Source: Staphylococcus simulans (GTDB lineage: Bacteria > Bacillota > Bacilli > Staphylococcales > Staphylococcaceae). From it: 33,834 bases of DNA. The DNA lies in contig NZ_PPRU01000034.1 of assembly GCF_002902285.1 (NCBI RefSeq), positions 1 to 33,834 of the forward strand, written 5' to 3'. The translations under genes were made by a program, and so were the position numbers. Positions 22,647-30,973 of this stretch are shown piece by piece. The notes under the pieces were generated by a model, which did not search any database, had not been told where the DNA came from, and saw only the letters and a list, made by a program, of their open reading frames with translations. The first letter of the stretch is position 1. Every line of letters begins with the position of its first letter.

Positions 22647-23480
22647 ATGAAATCCATTCTTTTATTGGGCCAATCCAATATGGCAGGCAGAGGCTTTCTA
22701 AACGAAGTTCCAGCCATTATTAATGAACATATCAATGTCTTGCGAAATGGCAGATGGCAAATGATGGGTGAACCGATTCACGCTGATAGACATTTAGCAG
22801 GTGTCGGTTTGGCGAGTGCGTTTGCGCAAGCTTGGTCAATCGACCATCCCAATGAATCTATCGGCTTAATCCCTTGTGCTGAAGGCGGCAGTGCTATTTC
22901 AGAATGGCAACCTGGAAGTGTACTCATGCGCCATGCACTTTCTGAAACACGTTTTGCGCAAGAAACGAGTGAAATTATCGGTATCTTATGGCACCAAGGT
23001 GAAAACGACTGTAATCATGATTTATATCAAGTGTATCAATCACAATTAAAAAATGTGATTGCACATGTCAGAAAGGAACTTGATCTGCCTCATGTACCTT
23101 TCGTCATAGGTGGGTTAGATCATTTAACACATGCAGAAGGTTTCAGTCGTACTTTGACACAACATGCAGAAATCAACCATATTTTACAAACTATGCCGCA
23201 ACAAGTACCAGACACATACTTTGCCACTTCAAAAGGGTTAACAATGAATCCAGACGGTATTCATTTTAACGCACAATCATTAAGAAGATTCGGCTTGCGT
23301 TATTATGAAGCGTTTAAAACGTTAACGTCATTATACGAACCGTTAAAAGACGAAGCGACATGTGTTGAAGCCTTATATGAACGTCCGCTATCTAAAAATG
23401 AACAAATGCGCGTTGAATATGAAAAGTTAGCGACAGGTCAAATATCATTTGAAACGTTTAGCGAACGTCTTAAATCATAG
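22647..23480 (+). CDS. SGNH-type esterase of the sialate O-acetylesterase (CE6-like) family
   Basis: A 277-residue esterase with the SASA/DUF303 pattern. The nucleophile Ser lies in LLLGQSNMAGRG at residues 5-16; block III is GILWHQGENDC near 110-120; and the catalytic His is in NPDGIHFNAQS near 205. This group removes acetyl groups from sugars such as sialic acid or xylan, though the name is often only approximate. There is no signal peptide, so the substrate is intracellular or imported. ATG 22647 follows AGCAGGT. The C-terminal 50 residues are charged helix outside the core fold. It is a single-gene unit between a cre-like site and a strong terminator. Confidence 0.88.
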   Translation: MKSILLLGQSNMAGRGFLNEVPAIINEHINVLRNGRWQMMGEPIHADRHLAGVGLASAFAQAWSIDHPNESIGLIPCAEGGSAISEWQPGSVLMRHALSETRFAQETSEIIGILWHQGENDCNHDLYQVYQSQLKNVIAHVRKELDLPHVPFVIGGLDHLTHAEGFSRTLTQHAEINHILQTMPQQVPDTYFATSKGLTMNPDGIHFNAQSLRRFGLRYYEAFKTLTSLYEPLKDEATCVEALYERPLSKNEQMRVEYEKLATGQISFETFSERLKS

Positions 23481-23491
23481 AAAACAGAATG

Positions 23492-23520
23492 CACCCTCGT
23501 GTCATCAACACGAGGGTGTT
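23492..23520. terminator. Bidirectional terminator between esterase and NhaC genes
   Basis: CACCCTCGTGT pairs perfectly with ACACGAGGGTG around CATCA, between two convergent genes. Confidence 0.88.
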
Positions 23521-23560
23521 AAACTATCTGTTATTAGATTTCTAAAAATTCAAATATTTT

Positions 23561-25057
23561 TTATGCTAAGTTCGTATCGTTAGGCAAAGTGGCTTTCTTT
23601 TTTCTAGCTTTTACACCTTCACGTTTGTCTTTCGGCAACTTCACAATCTTATATCCTGTGTATGCGAAGATAATAGAAATGATTGGTACTAAGAAGTTTA
23701 AGAATGCGAATGGCGCATACTGCATTACGCCGACACCTAATGTTGATGCGATAAACACACCACATGTGTTCCATGGTACGAAGACAGAAGTCAGTGTACC
23801 GCCATCCTCTAACGCACGTGATAAGTTCTTAGGATGTAAACCTTTATCCGCAAAAGTTTGTGCATACATACGTCCTGGTACGATAATAGAAATATATTGT
23901 TCAGAACATGTGAAGTTTGTACCGATACAAGATAGAATCACTGATGTTAATAATGAACCTGTATTCTTTGCCCAACGTAAGATGATGCTAATGAGTGAAT
24001 CTAACATACCTGAATATTCTAAGACACCACCGAATGTCATTGCGACGAGTGTCAGTGAGATTGTATAGAACATAGATTCTAAACCACCACGGTTAAATAA
24101 CTCATCCACCATCTTATTGCCTGACTCCATTGTATAACCTGTTTGAAGTGCAGTCAGTGCTTCTGTTAGAGAACCGCCTTGTACAAAAATTTGTGCGAAG
24201 AAGCCTAAGATAATACCAGCACAAATGGCAGGAATGGCAGGTACTTTAAACATTACTAATACAATAACAGCTAAAGGAATTAACAATAACCAAGGTGAAA
24301 TCACAAATTCATTCTGCATAGTTGATAGAATTTTCTCAATATTTTTAGCGTCAAAATTACGATTGCCATACTGCATCCCAATAATAAAGAATGCGATGAG
24401 TGAAATCACAAGTGCTGGGATTGTCGTATAAGTCATATGTTTAATATGTTCGAATAAATCTACTTTCGTTAATCCTGATGCTAAGTTTGTTGTATCAGAG
24501 AGTGGACTCATTTTATCTCCAAAATATGAGCCTGAGATGACAGCGCCTGCTACCATACCTGGGTTGATTCCCATACTCATTCCAATCCCCATTGAAGCAA
24601 CCCCCACAGTTGCCATGGTAGACCAAGAACTTCCGATTGCTAATGCGACAATACCACACAGTAAGACGACTACTGCTAAGAAGAAACGTGGATCAATCAA
24701 CTGTAGACCATAATAAATCATTGTCGCAACGACACCGCTGCCAATCCATGATCCGATAATCAATCCGACTAAAATAATGATGACAATCGCAGGTAATGCA
24801 TGTCTGATCCCCTTATACATCATCTGCTCGACATCGTCGAACTTATAGCCATGCAACATTGTAACCCCGATAGCCACTGCTGTCCCAATCATCAGTGGAA
24901 TATGTGGTTCTTTCTTTAATACTGCGACTGTAAATAACATGACCGCTATCATTAACCCCAATGTAAATAATGACGGCCAAATTCCTATGGCTTTTGGTTT
25001 CTTTTCATTTTGTGCTTGTTGTTCTACGTTTTGCCCATTTTTCTCTTCTCCTTGCAT
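23561..25057 (-). CDS. nhaC: NhaC-family Na+/H+ antiporter
   Basis: A 498-residue membrane antiporter with about 12 helices. Family stretches are AIGSSWSTMATVGVASMGIG, GAVISGSYFGDKMSPLSDTTNLASGL, LTLVAMTFGGVLEYSGML, CIGTNFTCSEQYISIIVPGRMY and EDGGTLTSVFVPWNTCGVFIASTLGV, characteristic of NhaC. Members exchange sodium for protons, and some exchange malate/lactate or amino acids instead; which applies here is open. The N-terminal 25 residues are hydrophilic and Gln/Glu/Lys-rich, as is the tail. ATG 25057 follows AAGGGG at a rather long distance. A promoter with a perfect cre box over its -35 lies just upstream, so glucose should repress it. That points to a role with secondary carbon sources. 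Confidence 0.92.
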   Translation of the reverse strand: MQGEEKNGQNVEQQAQNEKKPKAIGIWPSLFTLGLMIAVMLFTVAVLKKEPHIPLMIGTAVAIGVTMLHGYKFDDVEQMMYKGIRHALPAIVIIILVGLIIGSWIGSGVVATMIYYGLQLIDPRFFLAVVVLLCGIVALAIGSSWSTMATVGVASMGIGMSMGINPGMVAGAVISGSYFGDKMSPLSDTTNLASGLTKVDLFEHIKHMTYTTIPALVISLIAFFIIGMQYGNRNFDAKNIEKILSTMQNEFVISPWLLLIPLAVIVLVMFKVPAIPAICAGIILGFFAQIFVQGGSLTEALTALQTGYTMESGNKMVDELFNRGGLESMFYTISLTLVAMTFGGVLEYSGMLDSLISIILRWAKNTGSLLTSVILSCIGTNFTCSEQYISIIVPGRMYAQTFADKGLHPKNLSRALEDGGTLTSVFVPWNTCGVFIASTLGVGVMQYAPFAFLNFLVPIISIIFAYTGYKIVKLPKDKREGVKARKKKATLPNDTNLA

Positions 25058-25091
25058 ATATAAACCAGCCCCTTTTTATATCTTTAGTGTC

Positions 25092-25120
25092 ATAATACAC
25101 AAAAATGAAATCGCTTTCAA
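25092..25120 (-). promoter_or_regulatory. nhaC promoter with perfect cre site over the -35
   Basis: On the minus strand TTGAAA (25120-25115), 17 bases and TATTAT (25097-25092) form a promoter with a leader of about 28 bases. The cre box TGAAATCGCTTTCA (25106-25119, plus strand) matches TGWAANCGNTNWCA at every position on both strands and overlaps the -35 and spacer, where CcpA binding would block RNA polymerase. Confidence 0.8.
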
Positions 25121-25690
25121 CAAACAATTGACAGACAAAATGTTCAAATTCACCCTCTTTTTGTCTTTTCTGAAAATACAATGTCATTTCAGAAAGTGCT
25201 ACAAAGTAAGTCATACCAACTGTTTTGATAATTCTGACAACTTAAATTTCACATTCATTTTATCGCTAATTTAAGTATCGAAAAAAATTAAAAAAATTTA
25301 AAATGCAGTTGCGAAATAGTCGATTAACGCAGCAGCATTTTAATGAAGTGAATCACAGGAGATATGTCATTAGTTATTACTACCCCTAAATTATAAATTT
25401 AAAGCAAATTGCATAAAAATGTAGGATAAAATGTTAAGGTTAAACTAGCTTGAGAAAATTAACTGTGTTAAAAAAGCCATGCTAAATTTTATTTTGCTCA
25501 ATTGCTTTACCGGATTTAATATTTAATTAAGATTATAATGTTTTCACAAAAAATATGATTAAATTATTTCAAGAAGGTTACACTGTTACTAAAGGGATTA
25601 ATAAGTATGGATAAGCTTAAAGCGGAAATTAAGTGAACTTAGGAAAGGAGATAATTATATAGAAAGAACTTTAAAAAGAGGTGTTGTAGA
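25121..25690. other. AT-rich intergenic region before the PGA hydrolase gene
   Basis: About 570 bases without a supported gene. A TATAAT at 25534-25539 could be the -10 of the hydrolase gene but has no good -35. A GGAAAGGAG at about 25642-25650 is not followed by a start codon, which may be the relic of a lost small gene. The micro-frame at 25555-25614 has no ribosome site. Confidence 0.4.
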
Positions 25691-26404
25691 ATGAGAAAGA
25701 TAAAGAATCCGATATTGATTTCAGCGAGTGTGGTTTCGATAGCTATGGTTAGTTTGTTGACATTATCTCCAGTAACGTTCAGTGCTTCAGATAAATATCA
25801 ATCGATGACGCAACTGCAACAAGCTACACAAGAGGGTAAAGATTGGACGATCAAAACAAGCAAGGGCACAAATGATACACTTATCGTTGCACCACATGGC
25901 GGTGGTATTGAACCAGGTACAAGTGAAATCGCATATGAAATTGCGAATAAAAATAATGCGAGTTATTACACATTTAAAGGTATTCGCCCAATAAATAATA
26001 AAGAACTGCATGTCACATCCGCAAATTATGATGAACCTAAAGCACAAGCCATGGTTCATGAGTCGAAAAAGACAGTGACTATTCATAAAACAGCACGTTC
26101 TGGTAATGATATCTATGTAGGAGGACGAGATGATGCTTTACGAGAACGCATCACTACGTCGTTAAGATCAGAAGGTTTTGATGTCACAGAAGCGACAGGT
26201 AATATTGCAGGGCGTAATTTAAATAATATTACGAATCAAAACCAACAAAAAGCAGGGGTACAAATTGAGTTGAATAATCAATTTGCGAACCAATTCTTTA
26301 AAAATAGCGATGCATCTCGTCCAAGCCGTGAAAATCCGGCAAATTGGACAGACCGTATGTCTGCATTCACTGACAGTATTAATAGCGCTTTGAATGAGTC
26401 TTAA
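25691..26404 (+). CDS. Secreted poly-gamma-glutamate hydrolase (PghP-like zinc enzyme)
   Basis: A 237-residue protein of the poly-gamma-glutamate hydrolase family, which cuts the capsule polymer. Residues 1-32 form a signal peptide (basic MRKIK, hydrophobic core to about 27, cleavage likely after VTFSA). The zinc motif is HGGGIEPGTSE with His69 and Glu74, followed by His132; the spacing of these three residues equals that of the ligands I recall for phage PghP. VQIELN near 190-195 is another family mark. Phage versions lack a signal peptide and clear host capsule during infection; this one is exported, so it should act on the cell's own or neighbours' polymer. It converges on the capsule-linked yfhO gene. 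ATG 25691 is seven bases behind AGAGGTG. Confidence 0.92.
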   Translation: MRKIKNPILISASVVSIAMVSLLTLSPVTFSASDKYQSMTQLQQATQEGKDWTIKTSKGTNDTLIVAPHGGGIEPGTSEIAYEIANKNNASYYTFKGIRPINNKELHVTSANYDEPKAQAMVHESKKTVTIHKTARSGNDIYVGGRDDALRERITTSLRSEGFDVTEATGNIAGRNLNNITNQNQQKAGVQIELNNQFANQFFKNSDASRPSRENPANWTDRMSAFTDSINSALNES

Positions 26405-26423
26405 AAAGTTAATGAATATGTAT

Positions 26424-26460
26424 AAAGAAGCAGCGGCACCTTTTAGGCCGCTGCTTCTTT
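26424..26460. terminator. Bidirectional terminator between hydrolase and yfhO
   Basis: AAAGAAGCAGCGGC pairs perfectly with GCCGCTGCTTCTTT around a nine-base loop, between convergent genes. Confidence 0.92.
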
Positions 26461-26486
26461 AGTGAATCATTCGATATTAAATGAAG

Positions 26487-29084
26487 TTATTTAGTTTTAT
26501 GACGAACAAACCGAGTAAAGCCGATAGCCAGAATCAGTCCAATACCACTAAGGATTAAAAGTGGATAAAGATAAGGTGGTGTGTAAGAAAGCTGAATGTG
26601 TTTTTGACCTTTTTTAACAGGAATGACTGTTTCAATACCATTACCTTTTTTCACTTCTGCTTCTTTACCATCAATTGTCGCATGCATACCTTTTTCATAA
26701 GGTGTCGGGATGACTAAATAACCATGATCTTGTGGTTGTTTTGTAAAGGTATAGCCGTGAGATGTAGGTTTGATTTTGACACGGTCAACTGAGCGTGATG
26801 CAGTTTTCAACGCTTGATAATCTTCACCGTAGACACCTTTAAGTTTATAACGGTAATTTCCTTTAGGTAAGTTTAATCGCACTTTATCATCGGCTTTGAT
26901 ACGAATAGTTAATGGATTAACCACACGACGATAAGAGTAACCGAGTGAACTGCGGTTTTGCGTGAATTCATTTAGTTTAACTCGGTGTGGTTTATCTGGT
27001 GACTGTAACTCGAGTTCAATTTCAAAATATAAATCTTTATATTTATCAGTCATTGATTTTGGAAGGGTATAATCAATACCGCCATTTTTCTCTTTAACTT
27101 TTAAGGTTTCGTCTGTTTTATTCCAACGCGCATCATCAGCTTCTTCTTGGATTTGGTCTTTGTAGTTGATGTTATGTTCTGTTTTGTGAGTCGCTGGCGT
27201 AGCGTCATCTAAGACGACACCTTTTAACATCGCATGCTCTTTCTCAATTGGTGTTTTTAATTTTTTATTATCATAGACTTTATCTGTGATGTGAGTAGCA
27301 GGGTAATCAATCGTTGATGATGAATGTTCGTATTTATTTTTCTTTCCTTTAATTGTGGATTGCGGTTCAAAACCATAAGGGCGGTTGTGGTCGATTGGGT
27401 TTTTGAAGCGGTCTTGTACGTTCCACAATGCCATTAAGTTCGCGCGATTACCTAAAAAGCGATAGTTACTATTTTTATCAATCGGCTGTGCAATCTGCAT
27501 TGTTTTATCATAGTAATTTAAAATATCTCCATTAAACAGACTAGAGTATAGTGCGATTCCTCTAAAGCCATAAATTAAAGGTGAGTTTTGTGCAGGGAAT
27601 GAGAGATATTCAATACGACTGAATGGATTTTTCTCTCGTTGCAACTGATCAAATTTATGTTGCAGTTTAGCATTGTTATAGTTATCTTCTTCCATAGAAG
27701 CAATCGGACGTTCATAAATAGACATATGTGTATCATGATAATTTTGTATCATTACCAATTGTTGAATGAATACCAGTAAAACAATTGCGATGTAGGTGGC
27801 TTTTCGCTTCAACAAGTGTGGTTGATACAAGCAGATAAATAGGAAAATCATTAATACCAGTGTGACCCACATCCATGTATTATTACCGTCGTATTGTGTA
27901 TACATATATAACATGACAACGACACAGCCAAGGGCTGTGTATAGGTATTGCTTGATAGATACTTCAGAAAGATGAAGTAAGAATAATGCAATTAAGACAC
28001 TGGATGAAAGTCCTAAAATGTACACCCATCTGCGTGCAGGCAATGAAAAGCCATTAAAGAAACTATCGAAATAAGGGGTTAGTGACCCTATCAGCATAAT
28101 CCAAGTTAAAATCGCAAATAAGCGATAGAAATAATGCTTATATAATCTAAACGCAAATAAGGCGATGAATGTCAGTGTTGAAATTGTGATGTAAAAGCCG
28201 TCAGAAAATATATGATATTTTTCTTTGAAATCAATGAGTAACGAAAGTGTTAAGTTCGGATTGATTTGACGGTCATTAGCCATAACTGCTGAAACGCCTG
28301 TATAAAAACCGAGACTAGCGATCATTAAACTGAGTACTGCCGCAATAATTAAAAGATAAAGCTTCTGTACACGTTGGACAATGTCTTTATGGTACGGCCA
28401 AATAATGCGATATAAAGTATAAAAACTTAGAATAATAAACTCATAATAACTGAAATAGAAATTAGAGAATAACGTGACCGCAATCGCAAAGATAAATAAA
28501 CCGATTTTGCGCGCTTGAAAGAAACGTTCTAAGCCTAATAACGATAACGGCAACAAGATTAGTACGTCACCATAAAATGACCAGGTAAAGTTAAAGTAAA
28601 TCGTCACAACAGAAATTGCATACATTAACGTTGCGAGTATGACGAAGAAACGATTGGAATTAAGGTATCTAAAGAAATAGATACTTGTTAAGACTGTGAA
28701 TACTACACGAATATAACTCAAGAAAATCTGGTTGGCAGCCCAAAATTGTATACTGTGCGCAGGCAGATTAAAGAGTTGTTCACCAATATATACGATGCCG
28801 AAGTATAGCAGTAATAAAGGTGACGTTGCGTAGTAATAAGATAAGCCTTTTGTATAATCTCCGCCTAGGCCGAATGAAACATCATAAAAACTTCTGAAGT
28901 GTGTGTATTGATGATATAAATACTTTTGGAAAGGAACTAACTGTGAAAACCCATCGCCTTTACTAATGAACGCAATGCCTTTTGCCGCATTTATAAAGAA
29001 AGGAATAAAGACTAGTGTAGTTAGTGCAATACTCAAGAGTAAAATCAATAGAAAACGTTTGAGCATGGGATGATCGCGTCGCAT
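26487..29084 (-). CDS. yfhO: YfhO-family multi-pass membrane protein
   Basis: An 865-residue membrane protein of the YfhO group, GT-C-like in layout. About 12-13 helices fill residues 1-450, starting with a helix followed by the outward-facing GDGFSQLVPFQKYLYHQY. A soluble domain of roughly 400 residues follows, and the last helix (YLYPLLILSGIGLILAIGF) precedes a basic tail. In Listeria and Bacillus such proteins add sugars to teichoic acids on the outer face of the membrane using lipid-linked donors. Here it follows the poly-gamma-glutamate operon on the same strand, 127 bases after capD with only a moderate hairpin between, so it may be partly co-transcribed. ATG 29084 lies nine bases behind AAAGGAGG. 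A role in wall polymer or capsule modification is inference from family and position. Confidence 0.87.
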   Translation of the reverse strand: MRRDHPMLKRFLLILLLSIALTTLVFIPFFINAAKGIAFISKGDGFSQLVPFQKYLYHQYTHFRSFYDVSFGLGGDYTKGLSYYYATSPLLLLYFGIVYIGEQLFNLPAHSIQFWAANQIFLSYIRVVFTVLTSIYFFRYLNSNRFFVILATLMYAISVVTIYFNFTWSFYGDVLILLPLSLLGLERFFQARKIGLFIFAIAVTLFSNFYFSYYEFIILSFYTLYRIIWPYHKDIVQRVQKLYLLIIAAVLSLMIASLGFYTGVSAVMANDRQINPNLTLSLLIDFKEKYHIFSDGFYITISTLTFIALFAFRLYKHYFYRLFAILTWIMLIGSLTPYFDSFFNGFSLPARRWVYILGLSSSVLIALFLLHLSEVSIKQYLYTALGCVVVMLYMYTQYDGNNTWMWVTLVLMIFLFICLYQPHLLKRKATYIAIVLLVFIQQLVMIQNYHDTHMSIYERPIASMEEDNYNNAKLQHKFDQLQREKNPFSRIEYLSFPAQNSPLIYGFRGIALYSSLFNGDILNYYDKTMQIAQPIDKNSNYRFLGNRANLMALWNVQDRFKNPIDHNRPYGFEPQSTIKGKKNKYEHSSSTIDYPATHITDKVYDNKKLKTPIEKEHAMLKGVVLDDATPATHKTEHNINYKDQIQEEADDARWNKTDETLKVKEKNGGIDYTLPKSMTDKYKDLYFEIELELQSPDKPHRVKLNEFTQNRSSLGYSYRRVVNPLTIRIKADDKVRLNLPKGNYRYKLKGVYGEDYQALKTASRSVDRVKIKPTSHGYTFTKQPQDHGYLVIPTPYEKGMHATIDGKEAEVKKGNGIETVIPVKKGQKHIQLSYTPPYLYPLLILSGIGLILAIGFTRFVRHKTK

Positions 29085-29125
29085 TATGTTCAGCCTCCTT
29101 TAGTAAATAGATTTTTAAAGAAATG

Positions 29126-29161
29126 AGGACTGAGATAACTTTTATGTCGTCATCTCAGTCC
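29126..29161. terminator. Hairpin between capD and yfhO
   Basis: GGACTGAGAT pairs with ATCTCAGTCC around a 15-base loop. On the minus strand only a weak T tract follows, so some transcription may run from the capsule operon into yfhO. Confidence 0.55.
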
Positions 29162-29211
29162 CTTGTTTGTGATGGGTTTAACTTTACAATTGATACAGCA
29201 ATAAATTCACA

Positions 29212-30810
29212 CTATCTTACTTCAACATCATGTCCTGTTTCTGTTTTCTTGTCTTTCTTGAAGTAAGTTGCACCTTGGAAACTGCCGAAGTTTGGATTGT
29301 CTGCGCTGTTTTTAGGATTGTAACCTAAGTCTTTAATCGTCTTAAGGTCTTGGTCGCTCATGCCGTCTTCATAATAGACATCTTTGCCGTCATTATAGAA
29401 GCGCGGCTTATCAATTGTTTCTTGCAGTGAATCTTTACCGCGTAAGTAATTAGATAAGTTTTCTTGCATAAGAGTCGGTACTTTATTACCACCTGGTGTA
29501 CCGCCGCCGAAGTAATAATCTTTACCAACCACAATGGTAGGTGAGATGAATGAACGCGGTGATTTATGTTTGTCACCATGGTTATCACTATCTGGTGAAT
29601 CTGAGAAACGTTTTAAAGCATTGTTCATAAAGAAACCTTGCTTCGTATAAGTGCCAGAACCGAAGAAGTTGTTGAGTGTGTTTGTTGAGCTTGTCATGCG
29701 GCCTTGTTTATCAACAACTACAAAGTGTGAACCAGCTGTATTCACTTGTCCTTGTAAACCGAATTGATTTTTAATGTTCTTGTACTTTTCAGCACGTTTT
29801 AATAAATAATGATCTCCTGTATGTTTAGTGTCATTTTTTGCTTGATCATTGATTAAATATCTATTTTTAAAGTTTACATTTCTTGCTTCGATAACACTTT
29901 CAATAAAGTCATTTCGTTTTTCTTCACCTAAGTTACCATTGATAGATTGATCAATTTTCAGACCTTGAAGTGTCAACATACCGCTGGTTGGGTTAGGTGA
30001 CGTATAGACTTGGTTATTCAGATAGTTAGTTGAAAGTGGTTGTTTCGTTTGTGTTTTATAGTCAGTGAAATCTTTCTCGCTTAAATGACTCCCGCTTTGT
30101 TTAGCAATGCTTGGTCCTTGTGTTTTATAGAAATAATCTGGACCGTGATCTCTAATCCCTTTTAATGTTTTAGCTAAAGCTTCTTGTTTAACGACGTCGC
30201 CATTTTGTACGACTTGGTCCTCTTTTTTAAAGAAAGGTGAGTTGTTATCTAAGTTCCCACTATATTTAGAGAGGAGTTTTGCAAGGTCAGTGTTGACTTG
30301 GAATCCGTCCTCAGCAAGTGGAATAACATAGTTTAAGATTTTCTTTTCACTCATATGACCTTCTTTTTCGTGCATGTCATGCATACCTTGAACAAAACCA
30401 GGTACACCGACTTCGTCGCCTTTTTGATAGTTATAGCCAGAAACTGTGTTGTAGTCATAGACAGTAGGTTTGGACCCCTTTTTTCCATCATACGTCAATG
30501 ACGTACCTTCACCGCCGAGTCCTGCAGCGTAAGGTTCAGTAACTGCTAAAGTATAAGCAACACCGTAAGCTGCGTCGGCTGAGTTTCCGCCTTCTTGAAT
30601 AATTTTATTTCCGACAGCTCTCGCAATTTTATTGTTCGTTGCGACACCGTATTTCTTTTTAGCGTCTTTATGATTTTGAGAGGCTAATTTATTTTCATAA
30701 AGTTCATCTTTATCGACTTGGTCTTCTTTATTTACAAAGTAGAAGACAGTAGATACCAGCAATGTGATGATAAATATAACTGTCAGTACCTTTTTACTAT
30801 AAATGTTCAT
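29212..30810 (-). CDS. capD: Capsule gamma-glutamyltransferase CapD
   Basis: A 532-residue gamma-glutamyltransferase-fold protein with an N-terminal membrane anchor (VLTVIFIITLLVSTVFYFV). CapD cuts poly-gamma-glutamate and transfers it to the wall. Family marks are GGNSADAAYGVAYTLAVTEPYAAGLGGEG near 74-102, PNPTSGMLTLQGL near 273, the large-small junction near 355-385 and the oxyanion-type GGGTPGGNKVPTLMQ. The usual TTH motif, whose first Thr is the self-cleaving nucleophile, reads A359-G360-S361-H362 here, so standard autoprocessing is doubtful unless Ser361 serves. ATG 30810 is chosen: GGAGG lies 11 bases upstream, and ATG 30828 is part of that site. It overlaps the small capE by 14 bases. 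It is the last capsule gene. Confidence 0.9.
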   Translation of the reverse strand: MNIYSKKVLTVIFIITLLVSTVFYFVNKEDQVDKDELYENKLASQNHKDAKKKYGVATNNKIARAVGNKIIQEGGNSADAAYGVAYTLAVTEPYAAGLGGEGTSLTYDGKKGSKPTVYDYNTVSGYNYQKGDEVGVPGFVQGMHDMHEKEGHMSEKKILNYVIPLAEDGFQVNTDLAKLLSKYSGNLDNNSPFFKKEDQVVQNGDVVKQEALAKTLKGIRDHGPDYFYKTQGPSIAKQSGSHLSEKDFTDYKTQTKQPLSTNYLNNQVYTSPNPTSGMLTLQGLKIDQSINGNLGEEKRNDFIESVIEARNVNFKNRYLINDQAKNDTKHTGDHYLLKRAEKYKNIKNQFGLQGQVNTAGSHFVVVDKQGRMTSSTNTLNNFFGSGTYTKQGFFMNNALKRFSDSPDSDNHGDKHKSPRSFISPTIVVGKDYYFGGGTPGGNKVPTLMQENLSNYLRGKDSLQETIDKPRFYNDGKDVYYEDGMSDQDLKTIKDLGYNPKNSADNPNFGSFQGATYFKKDKKTETGHDVEVR

Positions 30811-30973
30811 GGAAGGTATGACCTCCATTGAAAGACACGTGTTTTTCAGTTTTTAAATCATGCTTTTCATATTTATCTAAAGGTTCATTCGCATTGCTGA
30901 GAATAATCATTAAGAAAATGCTGGCGATGATCAATACAATAGCCGCATATAATAAGTAATTCTTAATTTTCAT
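30797..30973 (-). CDS. capE: Small capsule protein CapE/PgsE-like
   Basis: A 58-residue protein with one membrane segment (LLYAAIVLIIASIFLMIILS, about residues 7-26) and a charged, His-rich outer tail ending GGHTFHEHL. Size, topology and position between capA and capD match CapE of Bacillus anthracis and PgsE of B. subtilis, small proteins needed for full polymer output; sequence likeness is too short to judge by eye. ATG 30973 follows AAAGGAGG by seven bases. It overlaps the end of capA by 11 bases and the start of capD by 14 bases, so translation is probably coupled. It is easily missed in automatic annotation. Confidence 0.85.
   Translation of the reverse strand: MKIKNYLLYAAIVLIIASIFLMIILSNANEPLDKYEKHDLKTEKHVSFNGGHTFHEHL

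Noticed and set aside
25005..25274. Short frames on both strands upstream of nhaC
   Set aside because: They overlap the nhaC promoter, cre box and 5' end and show no recognisable protein features.
25555..25614. 19-residue micro-frame MIKLFQEGYTVTKGINKYG, considered as a modulin-like peptide
   Set aside because: There is no ribosome site before the ATG, the sequence does not resemble known phenol-soluble modulins, and the composition is unremarkable.
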